From positions 49,181 through 113,180 of the forward strand of contig NZ_VOLC01000022.1 of NCBI RefSeq assembly GCF_009797935.1: a stretch of DNA of 64,000 bases, written 5' to 3'. The stretch comes from Lunatibacter salilacus (GTDB lineage Bacteria > Bacteroidota > Bacteroidia > Cytophagales > Cyclobacteriaceae). Below the pieces are notes generated by a model. The model did no database searches. It saw only the letters and a list, made by a program, of their open reading frames with translations, and was not told the DNA's origin. The position numbers and the translations under genes were made by a program. Shown piece after piece: positions 26,681 to 35,768 of the stretch (within the stretch, counting starts at the first letter, position 1; every line of letters starts with the position of its first letter).

Positions 26681-26688
26681 TATCTTTG
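26681..26688 (+). promoter_or_regulatory. Candidate -7 element for dxs
   Basis: TATCTTTG matches TAnnTTTG and lies 77 bases before the dxs ATG. A second match, TAAATTTG, is at 26603-26610. Neither has a convincing -33 element. Confidence 0.4.
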
Positions 26689-26764
26689 GTATCGTTGCCT
26701 TTTATTGCTAATATTAAACATTATCAGGGTATGAAGGTTAGATATTTTTATATAGAAAAATAAA

Positions 26765-28675
26765 ATGCGCATACAACCCGGAAAGCTACTTGCTCAAATA
26801 CACACCCCCGAAGACCTTAAAAAGTTTAAGAAGGACCAACTGGTACAAATCTGCGATGAGTTAAGGCAATTTATTATCGATCAAGTCTCGGTCTATGGAG
26901 GCCATTTTGGAGCTGGATTAGGCGTCGTGGAACTTACAGTTGCACTACATTATGTCTTACAGACTCCTGATGATCAACTGGTTTGGGATGTGGGCCACCA
27001 AGCTTACGGACACAAAATTCTTACTGGAAGAAGAGAACAGTTTCATACTAACAGACTATACAAGGGTTTGTCGGGGTTTCCGAAACGCAAAGAATCTCCC
27101 TATGATTCCTTTGGGGTAGGGCATTCAAGTACCTCCATTTCCGCAGCCTTGGGAATGGCTATGGCTTCGAAGTATAAGGGAGAAAAAAACCGACAGCATG
27201 TCGCGGTCATAGGTGACGGTGCGTTGACGGGAGGGATGGCATTCGAAGCAATGAACCATGCGGGAGTCTCTGACAGCAATGTGATCATTATTTTGAACGA
27301 CAACTGCATGTCTATAGACCCCAATGTAGGCGCTCTAAAGGATTATTTAACGGATATTACCACTTCACGCACTTATAATAAGGTGAAGGATGAGGTGTGG
27401 AATCTTTTGGGTAAAATAAGCAAATTTGGGTTCAGTGCCCAGGATGTTGTTTCTAAACTTGAAGGAGGCATAAAATCCGCACTTCTAAAACAAAGTAATC
27501 TCTTCGAGTCGCTTAATCTGAGGTATTTTGGCCCTGTGGACGGGCATGACGTTAATCACCTAGTTGAGATACTCAATGACTTGAAAAATATTCCCGGTCC
27601 AAAAATTTTACATTGTGTAACCGTAAAAGGCAAAGGGTATGGCCCTGCCGAAAAGGATCAAACCAAATGGCACGCACCGGGAAAATTTGACAAGATTACG
27701 GGCGTTATCGCAAAAAAAATACCCGTCACTCCACAAGCTCCCAAATATCAGGATGTCTTTGGTCACACCTTAGTGGATCTTGCAAACCAGGACGATGCCG
27801 TTGTAGGAGTGACCCCAGCCATGCCATCCGGTTCGTCTATGAACATTATGATGGAAGCCTATCCGGAAAGATCCTATGATGTTGGCATTGCCGAACAACA
27901 TGCGGTCACCTTCTCCGCTGGATTGGCGACCCAAGGTCTTAAGCCTTTTTGCAACATATACAGTACCTTTATGCAACGGTCTTATGACCAAGTAATTCAT
28001 GATGTCTGTTTGCAGGATTTACCCGTGATTTTTTGTCTGGATAGGGCCGGATTTGCGGGTGCTGACGGACCAACCCATCACGGGGCATATGACCTGGCTT
28101 TTTTCAGGTGTGTCCCTAATCTCGTTGTCAGTGCACCGATGAATGAGGTGGAATTGAGGAACATGATGTACTCGGCGACAAAACATAACGGACCCTATTC
28201 GATCCGGTATCCACGTGGCCAGGGAGTTTTGCCAGACTGGCGTCTTCCTTTTGAAGAGATTCCTGCTGGACAGGGTCGATTAGTTCAGGAAGGTGAAGAT
28301 GTAGCTATTCTTACCATTGGTCACATTGGAAATTACGTCGCTGAAGCGAATGAACTGCTAGAAAAAGACGGAATACAGCCTGCCCACTACGATATGCGCT
28401 TTGTTAAACCGCTTGATGAAGTCCTCTTGCATCAAATCTTTAAGAAATTTAAAAAAGTTGTCACCGTCGAAGACGGTTGCTTAATGGGTGGGTTTGGAAG
28501 TGCCGTCCTTGAATGGATGTGCGACCACGATTACCAAGCCCAGGTTACACGGTTGGGGATTCCTGATCGCGTGGTGGAACACGGCGAGCAGCGTGAACTT
28601 CATCAAGAGTGTGGATTTGATCCAGTTGGCATTGCCCAAACGGTCCGGAAAATGGCATCTGTGATTTATAGTTAA
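26765..28675 (+). CDS. dxs: 1-Deoxy-D-xylulose-5-phosphate synthase
   Basis: A 636-residue thiamine-diphosphate enzyme that condenses pyruvate and glyceraldehyde 3-phosphate to make DXP, the entry to the MEP isoprenoid pathway. The TPP motif is GDGALTGGMAFEAMNHAG...NDN (about 150-185), with WDVGHQAYGHKI before it; the transketolase pyrimidine domain has DVGIAEQHAVTFSAG and DRAGFAGADGPTHHG, and the C-terminal domain GGFGSAVLEW. Length and motifs are typical. It ends at a terminator. A prenyltransferase/polyketide locus lies 2 kb downstream. Confidence 0.98.
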   Translation: MRIQPGKLLAQIHTPEDLKKFKKDQLVQICDELRQFIIDQVSVYGGHFGAGLGVVELTVALHYVLQTPDDQLVWDVGHQAYGHKILTGRREQFHTNRLYKGLSGFPKRKESPYDSFGVGHSSTSISAALGMAMASKYKGEKNRQHVAVIGDGALTGGMAFEAMNHAGVSDSNVIIILNDNCMSIDPNVGALKDYLTDITTSRTYNKVKDEVWNLLGKISKFGFSAQDVVSKLEGGIKSALLKQSNLFESLNLRYFGPVDGHDVNHLVEILNDLKNIPGPKILHCVTVKGKGYGPAEKDQTKWHAPGKFDKITGVIAKKIPVTPQAPKYQDVFGHTLVDLANQDDAVVGVTPAMPSGSSMNIMMEAYPERSYDVGIAEQHAVTFSAGLATQGLKPFCNIYSTFMQRSYDQVIHDVCLQDLPVIFCLDRAGFAGADGPTHHGAYDLAFFRCVPNLVVSAPMNEVELRNMMYSATKHNGPYSIRYPRGQGVLPDWRLPFEEIPAGQGRLVQEGEDVAILTIGHIGNYVAEANELLEKDGIQPAHYDMRFVKPLDEVLLHQIFKKFKKVVTVEDGCLMGGFGSAVLEWMCDHDYQAQVTRLGIPDRVVEHGEQRELHQECGFDPVGIAQTVRKMASVIYS

Positions 28676-28683
28676 ATCAATTC

Positions 28684-28713
28684 AATGTCCTGGATTCTTT
28701 CGGGACATTTTTG
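28684..28713 (+). terminator. Terminator after dxs
   Basis: AATGTCCTG pairs with CGGGACATT around an eight-base loop and is followed by TTTTG, 9 bases after the dxs stop. Confidence 0.7.
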
Positions 28714-28805
28714 TTTCATATTTTTATAGATACAAGTTTTTACCGACCTTAAGCAAATCGCTATATTTGCAGGAACTTAGTATTTTTGACAAACCCAATT
28801 TCATC

Positions 28806-29969
28806 ATGGATAACCTACATCATCCACATAGGAGAGATTTCATAAAAAAATCAGCTTTGGCAACGGCAGGCCTTGGCATGGGCTTAACTGCGCAATCTGA
28901 AGCATTTATTTCAAAAAAGCGTAAAAATAAACTCCCTCAATGGAGGGGGTTTAATCTGCTTGATTTCTTTTCTCCGGAAATGGACAAGGGAAGGAAAAAT
29001 AAAGAGGAAAACCTCAAGTGGATGGCGGATTGGGGGTTTGACTTTGTCCGAATACCTATTTCCTATCCCAGTTATCTTCAATTTGACAGATCTAAACCTA
29101 TACTTCCGGAGGAAGTATTGAATTTTGACGAAGCAAAGTTGGAGGAAATCGACAAGCTTATTTATCAGGCCCATTCCCATGGGCTACATGTCAGCCTTAA
29201 CTTGCACCGGGCCCCCGGTTTTTGTATCAACGCCGGATTTATAGAGCCTTATAATTTATGGGAAGACCAAGAAGCTTTGGACGCTTTTTGTTCACATTGG
29301 GAAATGTGGTCTAAACGATACAAGCATATTTCTTCTAAAAAGTTAAGCTTTGATTTGGTCAATGAGCCCTTTAAGCGCCAAGATCCCAATGATCAACATT
29401 CCCCCGGAGGCCCCGTACCCGTGGAGGAATATCACAAGGTGGCCAAAGCAGCTCTGCAAACCATCAAGGGAATCAATAAGAAAAGGTTGGTAATTGCAAA
29501 CGGAAATGGAGGTGGTGGAATTGCCGTCCCGGAATTGGCAGATTTGGAGTTGGGGCAAAGCTGTCGGGGTTACTTTCCGGGCCACATTTCACACCATAAA
29601 GCTTCTTGGGTTCATAAGGATCCCGATTCCCTTCCTGAACCCAGTTGGCCGGGGACCCATAATGAGTCATATTATGCAAGGGAAAATATCGAAAAGCATT
29701 ATGCACCCTGGATAGAACTTCTCAAAAAGGGGGTGGGCGTACACTGTGGAGAATGCGGTAGCTTTAATAAGACGCCCCATGATGTTTTTTTGGCTTGGTT
29801 TGGAGATGTACTTGACATTCTTCATGAAAACGGCATTGGATTTGGAATTTGGGAGTTTTCAGGAACTTTTGGAGTAATGAATTCAGGACGTGTAGATGTG
29901 GAATACGAAGATTGGTATGGCCAGAAATTGGACCGGAAGATGTTAAATTTACTGATGAAATATGCCTGA
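28806..29969 (+). CDS. GH5-type glycoside hydrolase with Tat-like leader
   Basis: A 387-residue cellulase-family (GH5) retaining glycosidase. I start at the ATG at 28806: HRRDFIKKSALATAGLGMGL is a twin-arginine leader, while the TTG at 28767 would only add 13 residues. The (beta/alpha)8 fold shows FVRIPISYPSY, HVSLNLHRAPGF, FDLVNEPF with acid/base Glu187 and VHCGECGSFN with nucleophile Glu316. GH5 members attack beta-glucans, mannans and similar polymers; the substrate cannot be read from the sequence. Its stop overlaps the start of the next gene (ATGCCTGA), so the two are coupled. Confidence 0.9.
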   Translation: MDNLHHPHRRDFIKKSALATAGLGMGLTAQSEAFISKKRKNKLPQWRGFNLLDFFSPEMDKGRKNKEENLKWMADWGFDFVRIPISYPSYLQFDRSKPILPEEVLNFDEAKLEEIDKLIYQAHSHGLHVSLNLHRAPGFCINAGFIEPYNLWEDQEALDAFCSHWEMWSKRYKHISSKKLSFDLVNEPFKRQDPNDQHSPGGPVPVEEYHKVAKAALQTIKGINKKRLVIANGNGGGGIAVPELADLELGQSCRGYFPGHISHHKASWVHKDPDSLPEPSWPGTHNESYYARENIEKHYAPWIELLKKGVGVHCGECGSFNKTPHDVFLAWFGDVLDILHENGIGFGIWEFSGTFGVMNSGRVDVEYEDWYGQKLDRKMLNLLMKYA

Positions 29970-30732
29970 TATTGCGTATACGGATATGGGATCAGGAAAC
30001 CCCGTTATTTTGCTTCATGGCTTTTGTGAGAGCAAAGAGATGTGGGAGTTTTTTCAAACCAATTTATCCACCAAGTACCGCGTACTTTGCCCAGATCTGC
30101 CGGGTTTTGGAGATTCTCCTTTACCTGAGGGAATAATTCGCATAGAGACGATAGCGGAAGCGTTACGCAACTGGATGAAAATGTTAAACGTAGTGGACCC
30201 GGTTGTGATCGGTCACTCATTGGGAGGATATGTCACCCTGGGGTTGGTCGATCAGCTCGGAGAGACTTTAAAAGGAATTGGATTGTTTCATTCAACCGCA
30301 ATGGCCGATGATGAGGATAAAGTTGGCGTTAGAAATAAAACGGTTACTTTTTTGAAAAAATTTGGTACAGAGCCCTTTGTCAATTCATTTTTGCCACAGT
30401 TGTTTCCTGAAAAAAAACAGGAGGAAGTAAAAGAAATCATAGATAAGCTCTTGCACCGGGCCAGAACAATTGCGCCTGAAACGGTCATCGCTTATACAGA
30501 GGCAATGCGGGACCGGTGTGACCGTAGTGATGTCTTGGAGCGCTTTGCGGGAAAAAAGTTTTTTATCGCAGGGGAACTTGATAGCGCAATACCGATTAAA
30601 AACAGCAGAAAACATTTCAATTGGGTGACAGACTATTTGGAATTAAAGGAAACCGGGCATATGGGCATGTTCGAAAAACCCAATGAGACTTTGGTGTATG
30701 TCGATCAGTTTCTAAGAAAAACCTTCAACTGA
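29962..30732 (+). CDS. Alpha/beta-hydrolase
   Basis: A 256-residue cytoplasmic alpha/beta-hydrolase. VILLHGFCESKEMW forms the oxyanion region, GHSLGGYV carries the nucleophile Ser (about residue 83), ELDSAIP the Asp and ETGHMGMFEKP the His. It begins with an ATG inside the GH5 gene (8-base overlap), so the pair is translationally coupled. An esterase acting on products of the glycosidase is possible but not shown. It ends 11 bases from the convergent UbiA-family gene. Confidence 0.9.
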   Translation: MPDIAYTDMGSGNPVILLHGFCESKEMWEFFQTNLSTKYRVLCPDLPGFGDSPLPEGIIRIETIAEALRNWMKMLNVVDPVVIGHSLGGYVTLGLVDQLGETLKGIGLFHSTAMADDEDKVGVRNKTVTFLKKFGTEPFVNSFLPQLFPEKKQEEVKEIIDKLLHRARTIAPETVIAYTEAMRDRCDRSDVLERFAGKKFFIAGELDSAIPIKNSRKHFNWVTDYLELKETGHMGMFEKPNETLVYVDQFLRKTFN

Positions 30733-30743
30733 CGCGGGTAATA

Positions 30744-31616
30744 TCAATGACCTTCTATCAGGTAGTATAAAAAGAAAAAATTAAGCGCAATAGCCGAAAT
30801 CCTGTTCATCCACATAGCCCAATCGTAAGTTGCATATTTAGTAGGGTTACTTCTGACAAGAGAAAACCACGTAAAAAAATATAAGATAACAGGCAACATG
30901 GCTCCTAAAAATATCCAAATGGCCCAAATTTCTCCCATCCATTTGAAATAAGAAACGAACGCTATTCCAGAAAAAATAAACCATACCGAGGCAAAAACAA
31001 AGGTTCCCAGAATCCCCAATGAAAGACTCAGTGTTATGTCACCTCTTTTTTGATCCTCCCGATGCTGATAGACTTGTGTAAGTGGATACGAACCCATAAG
31101 AATAATGGTGGTCAATATACCCGGTATATACACGGATTCTTTCAAATACACCCCCCAACCACCACCCGTAAGACCTGCATAAGCCATACAAAAAGTAAAA
31201 TACCCCTGAAAATAACCCGCAGTTACCCAGCTTATATAAGGGTATTTTTTGAGGCGAACGGAGGGATGACTATACGCCATGGAAACCAAGCCATAGACTA
31301 GCATCATTATGCTATATTCATAATTAATACCTAATCCGACGAGCAACGCCATTAAGAAAAACACCATCGATAAGAAATAAAGGCCTTTTGTTACCTTTGG
31401 AGGGTGCTTGAGACCGCCAATACTTTCCTCGTCCTTATCGAAGTAACTGTTATATCCGTTACTTGATGGATAAAGGAACAAATGGAGAGTAATAAAAACC
31501 AGTATAAGTCTGGATATTTCCACCTCTCTTGCCACAGCCCAAGCAAAAATAAACACAGGCAATAAATAGAAAGAAAATGGTATCCTGAGGTGTTTCCAAG
31601 ATGAAATATCAAACAT
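30744..31616 (-). CDS. UbiA-family prenyltransferase
   Basis: A 290-residue membrane prenyltransferase with about eight helices. The first Asp-rich motif appears as NGYNSYFDKDEESIGG (about 52-67), a variant of NDxxDxxxD with only part of the aspartates retained; the second (YQHREDQKRGD, near 178) is a clear prenyl-diphosphate Mg-binding motif. It is divergent from the type III polyketide synthase, 88 bases away, so the two probably share a control region. The likely role is attaching an isoprenoid chain to the polyketide product; this is inferred from position and family. Confidence 0.85.
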   Translation of the reverse strand: MFDISSWKHLRIPFSFYLLPVFIFAWAVAREVEISRLILVFITLHLFLYPSSNGYNSYFDKDEESIGGLKHPPKVTKGLYFLSMVFFLMALLVGLGINYEYSIMMLVYGLVSMAYSHPSVRLKKYPYISWVTAGYFQGYFTFCMAYAGLTGGGWGVYLKESVYIPGILTTIILMGSYPLTQVYQHREDQKRGDITLSLSLGILGTFVFASVWFIFSGIAFVSYFKWMGEIWAIWIFLGAMLPVILYFFTWFSLVRSNPTKYATYDWAMWMNRISAIALNFFFLYYLIEGH

Positions 31617-31704
31617 AATTTAGGGCAACGAAAAACTTTTGTGGATAGGTTCTGTTTTTTACTTACCTTGAAATTTACAATAATTTTACCCGAAAAAAAA
31701 GCGG

Positions 31705-32784
31705 ATGCACAACCATATAGTTAGTATAGGCACAGCAAATCCCGGTGAGCCGATTCCTCAACACCGTATCGGTGAATTTATGAAATTGGCACATGGATTG
31801 TCACCGGAAGAGGCTAGGAAATTGAGCTTTGTGTACCGCGTTTCTGGTATTAAAACCAGGTACAGTGTATTGACGGATTTTAATTTTACAGACCCCTTAT
31901 CTTTTAAATTCTTTCCAAAAAATAAGGACCTCGAACCTTTTCCCACTACCAAAGAACGGATGAAAGTGTTTGAGGAAAGAGCGACAGAATTGGGGATTGC
32001 GGCAATTTCCAAATGCCTTGAGCGATCAAAGGTAAAGGTTGGGGATATCACCCATTTGATATTGGTGTCCTGTACAGGCATGTATGCACCAGGTGTGGAA
32101 ATGGAAATCATTGAAAAGATGGGCTTTAAATCAACCATAGAACGATACTCTATTCATTTTATGGGATGCTACGCTTCTTTTAATGCCATCAAATTGGCAG
32201 ATCGAATTTGCGATAGTGACCTTAAGGCAAACGTGTTGGTGCTTTCTGTGGAAATCTGTACGATTCATTTTCAAAAAGAGTATACTGAGGACAATCTAAT
32301 TGCCAATGCACTATTCGGAGATGGGGCTGCGGCAGCTTTGATCACCAAGTCTCAGCATGGTCTTCGTATTAAAGATTACGAGAGTCAGATCTTCAGGGAA
32401 GGGGAAACTGATATGGCTTGGCATATTGGCGATTTTGGCTTTGAGATGAAATTAAGCAAATATGTTCCCGAGTTACTTGAAAAAGGTATTCGAAAATTTA
32501 AACTAAGTTTGGAAAACCGATTTGGATTAAGCAAAATCAGGCAATTTGCCATTCATCCAGGTGGATCTCAGATTTTAAATAAAGTAGAGCAGGTCATGGG
32601 CATAGACAAAGAACAAAACAGTCATTCCCATCAGGTACTTAGCAATTTTGGAAATATGTCTTCGGCAAGTATCTTGTTTGTATTAGAGGCTGTCTTGCAG
32701 GAAGCCGTTGATAAAGGTGAGATGTTGGTTATGGGATTTGGTCCAGGACTTACCTTGGAGACACTCTTGGTAGAACGGGTATGA
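31705..32784 (+). CDS. Type III polyketide synthase
   Basis: A 359-residue chalcone-synthase-fold homodimer that extends an acyl-CoA starter with malonyl-CoA. The catalytic triad is complete: Cys155 in FMGCYAS, His284 in AIHPGG and Asn317 in GNMSSAS, with GDGAAAALI and GFGPGLTLETLL also conserved. Bacterial relatives make alkylresorcinols, alkylpyrones or related phenolics. It overlaps the methyltransferase gene by four bases (ATGA), so the two are translationally coupled, and faces a UbiA prenyltransferase. Confidence 0.94.
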   Translation: MHNHIVSIGTANPGEPIPQHRIGEFMKLAHGLSPEEARKLSFVYRVSGIKTRYSVLTDFNFTDPLSFKFFPKNKDLEPFPTTKERMKVFEERATELGIAAISKCLERSKVKVGDITHLILVSCTGMYAPGVEMEIIEKMGFKSTIERYSIHFMGCYASFNAIKLADRICDSDLKANVLVLSVEICTIHFQKEYTEDNLIANALFGDGAAAALITKSQHGLRIKDYESQIFREGETDMAWHIGDFGFEMKLSKYVPELLEKGIRKFKLSLENRFGLSKIRQFAIHPGGSQILNKVEQVMGIDKEQNSHSHQVLSNFGNMSSASILFVLEAVLQEAVDKGEMLVMGFGPGLTLETLLVERV

Positions 32785-33485
32785 TTGATTTCACAAAAAG
32801 GAGTTACGAACCCGAATTAATGGATGATTTGTCCTGCGATGGAGAAGTATTGAAGCAGACCTTGGCAGAGCTAAAAACAATAAACAGACTTTTGGGGGGC
32901 AATAATGTAACCACAGATGGATTAAAAAAGCTCTTAAAAAATCATTCATCAGGCACTATTCGCATAGCCGACGTGGGCTGTGGAGGAGGAGATATGCTAC
33001 AGGTCATGCAGACATGGGGTAATCATACAGGATTGGATTTGGAATTTCTTGGAATAGATGCCAACCACCATACAATCCAACTTGCAAAGGAGAAATTTTA
33101 CGGAAATCCCAGAATTTCGTTTGAGGTGGAAAATGTTTTGTCGGAATCATTTCACCGAACACCCATAGACATAGTGACCTGTACGCTATTTACCCATCAT
33201 TTCACTGATAAGGAGTTGAAGCAAATGTTTTCCAGTTTTATAAAGAAGGCTAAGGTGGGTGTAGTTGTAAATGATTTACACAGGAATCCTGTCGCCTATT
33301 ACAGTATAAAATACCTGACAAAATACTTTTCCAAATCTCCAATGGTCATTCACGACGCCCCCCTATCTGTACAAAGGAGTTTCACTAGAAGGGAACTTTA
33401 TGGGCTGCTAGACGGTTTAGGGTTCAAAAAAATTGAAATCTCCTGGCACTGGGCCTTTAGATGGCAGGTGGTATGTTGGGTGTAG
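32781..33485 (+). CDS. Class I SAM-dependent methyltransferase
   Basis: A 234-residue methyltransferase with ADVGCGGGDMLQ (motif I, about residues 60-71), FLGIDANHHTIQ (motif II) and DIVTCTLFTHHF (motif IV). It belongs to the class of tailoring methyltransferases that follow type III polyketide synthases, and overlaps the synthase gene by four bases. It probably methylates the polyketide ring. The stop lies directly before the leader of the MscS gene. Confidence 0.88.
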   Translation: MIDFTKRSYEPELMDDLSCDGEVLKQTLAELKTINRLLGGNNVTTDGLKKLLKNHSSGTIRIADVGCGGGDMLQVMQTWGNHTGLDLEFLGIDANHHTIQLAKEKFYGNPRISFEVENVLSESFHRTPIDIVTCTLFTHHFTDKELKQMFSSFIKKAKVGVVVNDLHRNPVAYYSIKYLTKYFSKSPMVIHDAPLSVQRSFTRRELYGLLDGLGFKKIEISWHWAFRWQVVCWV

Positions 33486-33557
33486 TTGAAACCCTTGATT
33501 GAACAATTCAACTTATTATTTGAAAATCTGTTTAACTTTAACTTTAAACTTCAGACC

Positions 33558-34406
33558 ATGGAATCAATAGATTCGAATACAATAGAAACTTTAATAAATG
33601 CAGCGATCGCTTTTGCCATGATTGCAATTCCCAAGCTGATTTTGGCAATTCTACTTTATTTTTTGGGTACTTATGTGATCAAGTTTGTAAAGAGGGCCAT
33701 AGACAAGATATTTACAAAATATGAGTTAGACCCCTCTCTAGCCACCTTTTTGGGAAGCTTTTTACAGGGTGTACTTTATGTTTTATTGGCACTCGCCATT
33801 CTCCCAACGCTAGGCATACAAGTTACTTCATTTATAGCCGTATTAGGTGCTGCCGGCTTGGCAGTAGGCCTAGCGTTGCAGGGCTCCTTGGCCAACTTTG
33901 CCGGGGGAGTGTTGATTTTGGTATTTAAGCCCTTTAAAGTTGGGGATACCATAGAAGCTCAGGGAACCCTGGGTTCGGTGGAAGCCATCGACATTTTGTA
34001 TACGACGGTTAGAAATTTCGACAACAAAGTAGTGACTATCCCAAATGGCAGTTTGGCCAATAATAACATTACAAATTTCTCCGACAAGCCGACCCGACGG
34101 GTGGAAATGCCGGTGGGTGTGGCTTACGGAACTGACTTAAAAAAAACCAGACAAGTGGTCCTTGATGTCCTGGCCTTGGATGATCGGATCCATGCCGAAC
34201 CGGAACCGGTGGTCAAGTTTACTAATTTTGGTGACAGCTCCCTGGACCTTTCTATCCGTTGCTGGACTGATACATCTAATTTATGGCCGGTATACTGGGA
34301 TAATATGGAGGCAATCAAAGAAGCGTTTGAAGCTAATGATATTGAAATTCCGTTTCCCCAGCAGGATATACATCATTATTATCCCGAAGGAAAAAATGTA
34401 AAGTAA
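33558..34406 (+). CDS. Mechanosensitive channel, MscS family
   Basis: A 282-residue small-conductance mechanosensitive channel. I start at the ATG at 33558; the longer reading from 33486 begins with TTG and adds 24 residues. Three N-terminal membrane helices end in the pore-lining TM3 pattern (GAAGLAVGLALQGSLANFAGG), followed by the beta domain FKPFKVGDTIEAQGTLG, the IPNGSLANNNITNFS signature and a cytoplasmic cage domain. It releases solutes on osmotic downshift. The gene ends eight bases before a 12-bp hairpin that probably terminates transcripts from both sides. Confidence 0.95.
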   Translation: MESIDSNTIETLINAAIAFAMIAIPKLILAILLYFLGTYVIKFVKRAIDKIFTKYELDPSLATFLGSFLQGVLYVLLALAILPTLGIQVTSFIAVLGAAGLAVGLALQGSLANFAGGVLILVFKPFKVGDTIEAQGTLGSVEAIDILYTTVRNFDNKVVTIPNGSLANNNITNFSDKPTRRVEMPVGVAYGTDLKKTRQVVLDVLALDDRIHAEPEPVVKFTNFGDSSLDLSIRCWTDTSNLWPVYWDNMEAIKEAFEANDIEIPFPQQDIHHYYPEGKNVK

Positions 34407-34413
34407 AAAAATG

Positions 34414-34452
34414 CCGGAGCCTCTTACCACTACCACGCACAAGAGGCTCCGG
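34414..34452. terminator. Bidirectional terminator between mscS-type gene and lipoprotein gene
   Basis: CCGGAGCCTCTT at 34414-34425 pairs perfectly with AAGAGGCTCCGG at 34441-34452. On the minus strand the stem is followed by CATTTTTTT, so it terminates the transcript from the lipoprotein gene well; on the plus strand the T-run is missing. Confidence 0.75.
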
Positions 34453-34513
34453 ACAAACCCTACATTAAAAAAATTAACCAACTATCAAACTAACTCCAAC
34501 CCTTCAAGTGCAT

Positions 34514-34583
34514 CAACATCACTTTTCACGCTTCAACTTCACTTTCTCTCTTCCAACTTCACGTTTGCACAATCCAACTTCAC
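34514..34583. repeat. Four 9-bp direct repeats with a 20-bp period
   Basis: CAACATCAC at 34514 and CAACTTCAC at 34534, 34554 and 34575 follow each other at 20, 20 and 21 bases, about two helical turns. They lie between the terminator hairpin and the convergent lipoprotein gene. The other strand reads GTGAAGTTG. Confidence 0.75.
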
Positions 34584-34648
34584 CTAGTTTTAAAAAAATT
34601 GTATTTAAAAAATTTAAAAATTTAGCTGTTAATTAAATTATTAACTCT

Positions 34649-35434
34649 CTACGCACACTTAGCACTAAAATTCACCACCAAAGTTTCTGCCTGCCTTCTG
34701 ATAATTGCCAGGCTACCGGAAGAAGCAGTAGGTGTCCCATGAAGTATGCAAGATTCCTGAAAAACCATTGGTTTGACGATTTCAGCCAATAGTGAGTTTC
34801 CGTTTTGATCCGTTAACTCCGTTTTCCCGACTAGACTGAAGGTAAATCCAGATTTTCCCGTCGGTAAAGAAATCGTTCTGTCATGCACATATTCGGTATA
34901 TAGTGCCGATTCCATCGGCCAGGTAACCTCGCCCCGGCGCATAACGGACTCAAAATTCAAATTGCGGTTATCTTGATCAAATCCTTTGTTGGTCAATGTC
35001 CGAATTCCGGTTACTTTTACACCATCAATGTAAAAACTATCCAAAACAATCTGAGTCACACTTCCCTTGGACCAGAAATTATCTGAGCTTATGACTTTAA
35101 TTGAACCGGCTCTTTTGACCCCCTTGGAACTATCACATCCATCTCCGAAATCAGCAGTTATCGATTTTTCATTTATGTTTTTTATTAGTGACGTTTCTTG
35201 GCAGAAATCCTCAACTGTAAGTGTCATTGCGCGGTTGTTGACGGACTCATGTTGAATCATTGCTAAAGCAATCATGTCAATTTCTTCAAATAAAGAAAGT
35301 ACTGCCGTACCTTTGGATGCATCGATTTGACTTTGTATTTCCAATGGGTTTTCATCAAAAGACTGGCACGATCCAAAAGCTAATATTTGGAAACCAAAAG
35401 CAAATTTTGCGATATATAATTTTAGGTTTTTCAC
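34649..35434 (-). CDS. Hypothetical lipoprotein
   Basis: A 261-residue protein with a lipoprotein signal (MKNLKLYIAKFAFGFQILAFGSC, Cys at about 23). The body has long beta-strands and four further cysteines (FCQETS, GDGCDSS, QESCILHG, SAKCA), which may form two disulfides. A stretch FESVMRRGEVTWPMESALYTEYVHDRT suggests an outer-surface beta fold seen in lipoproteins of this phylum, but I recognise no named family. It has its own long AT-rich leader and ends against the hairpin at 34414-34452. Confidence 0.75.
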   Translation of the reverse strand: MKNLKLYIAKFAFGFQILAFGSCQSFDENPLEIQSQIDASKGTAVLSLFEEIDMIALAMIQHESVNNRAMTLTVEDFCQETSLIKNINEKSITADFGDGCDSSKGVKRAGSIKVISSDNFWSKGSVTQIVLDSFYIDGVKVTGIRTLTNKGFDQDNRNLNFESVMRRGEVTWPMESALYTEYVHDRTISLPTGKSGFTFSLVGKTELTDQNGNSLLAEIVKPMVFQESCILHGTPTASSGSLAIIRRQAETLVVNFSAKCA

Positions 35435-35768
35435 AGCTTTTGCCGATTAGCTTAGTCTTTGTCTGAAAGATTGAAATAAAAGTAAATGGGTAAAAATTGG
35501 ATTCAAAATATAAATTGCAATATTTCACTTTCAAAATGAACAAAGCAAAATACTAAATTTCAACTACAATAAATGCCATTTGTAAATCACTAAAATTCGA
35601 TAAAGTGACTTTTATCTCCTTAAAAATGAGGTTTGTAAAAAGCATTGTTGTAAAATTTAAGGTCATAATCTGGAATTACCCCGAAAAAGATAAGAATTTG
35701 ACGAAATTATTAAATAAAATAAAAACCTATCTAATCTAGAACGATCTAACTGCAATTAGGTCAGCCCA
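35435..35768. other. AT-rich intergenic region
   Basis: 334 bases between the CobW-type gene's 3' end and the lipoprotein gene's start, both on the minus strand. It probably carries the lipoprotein gene promoter, but no element matches TTTG-N19-21-TAnnTTTG well. I see no gene, repeat or hairpin. Confidence 0.5.

Noticed and set aside
30744..31616. Menaquinone (MenA) or heme O synthase as the identity of the prenyltransferase
   Set aside because: First Asp motif is divergent and the position opposite a polyketide synthase favours a dedicated tailoring enzyme.
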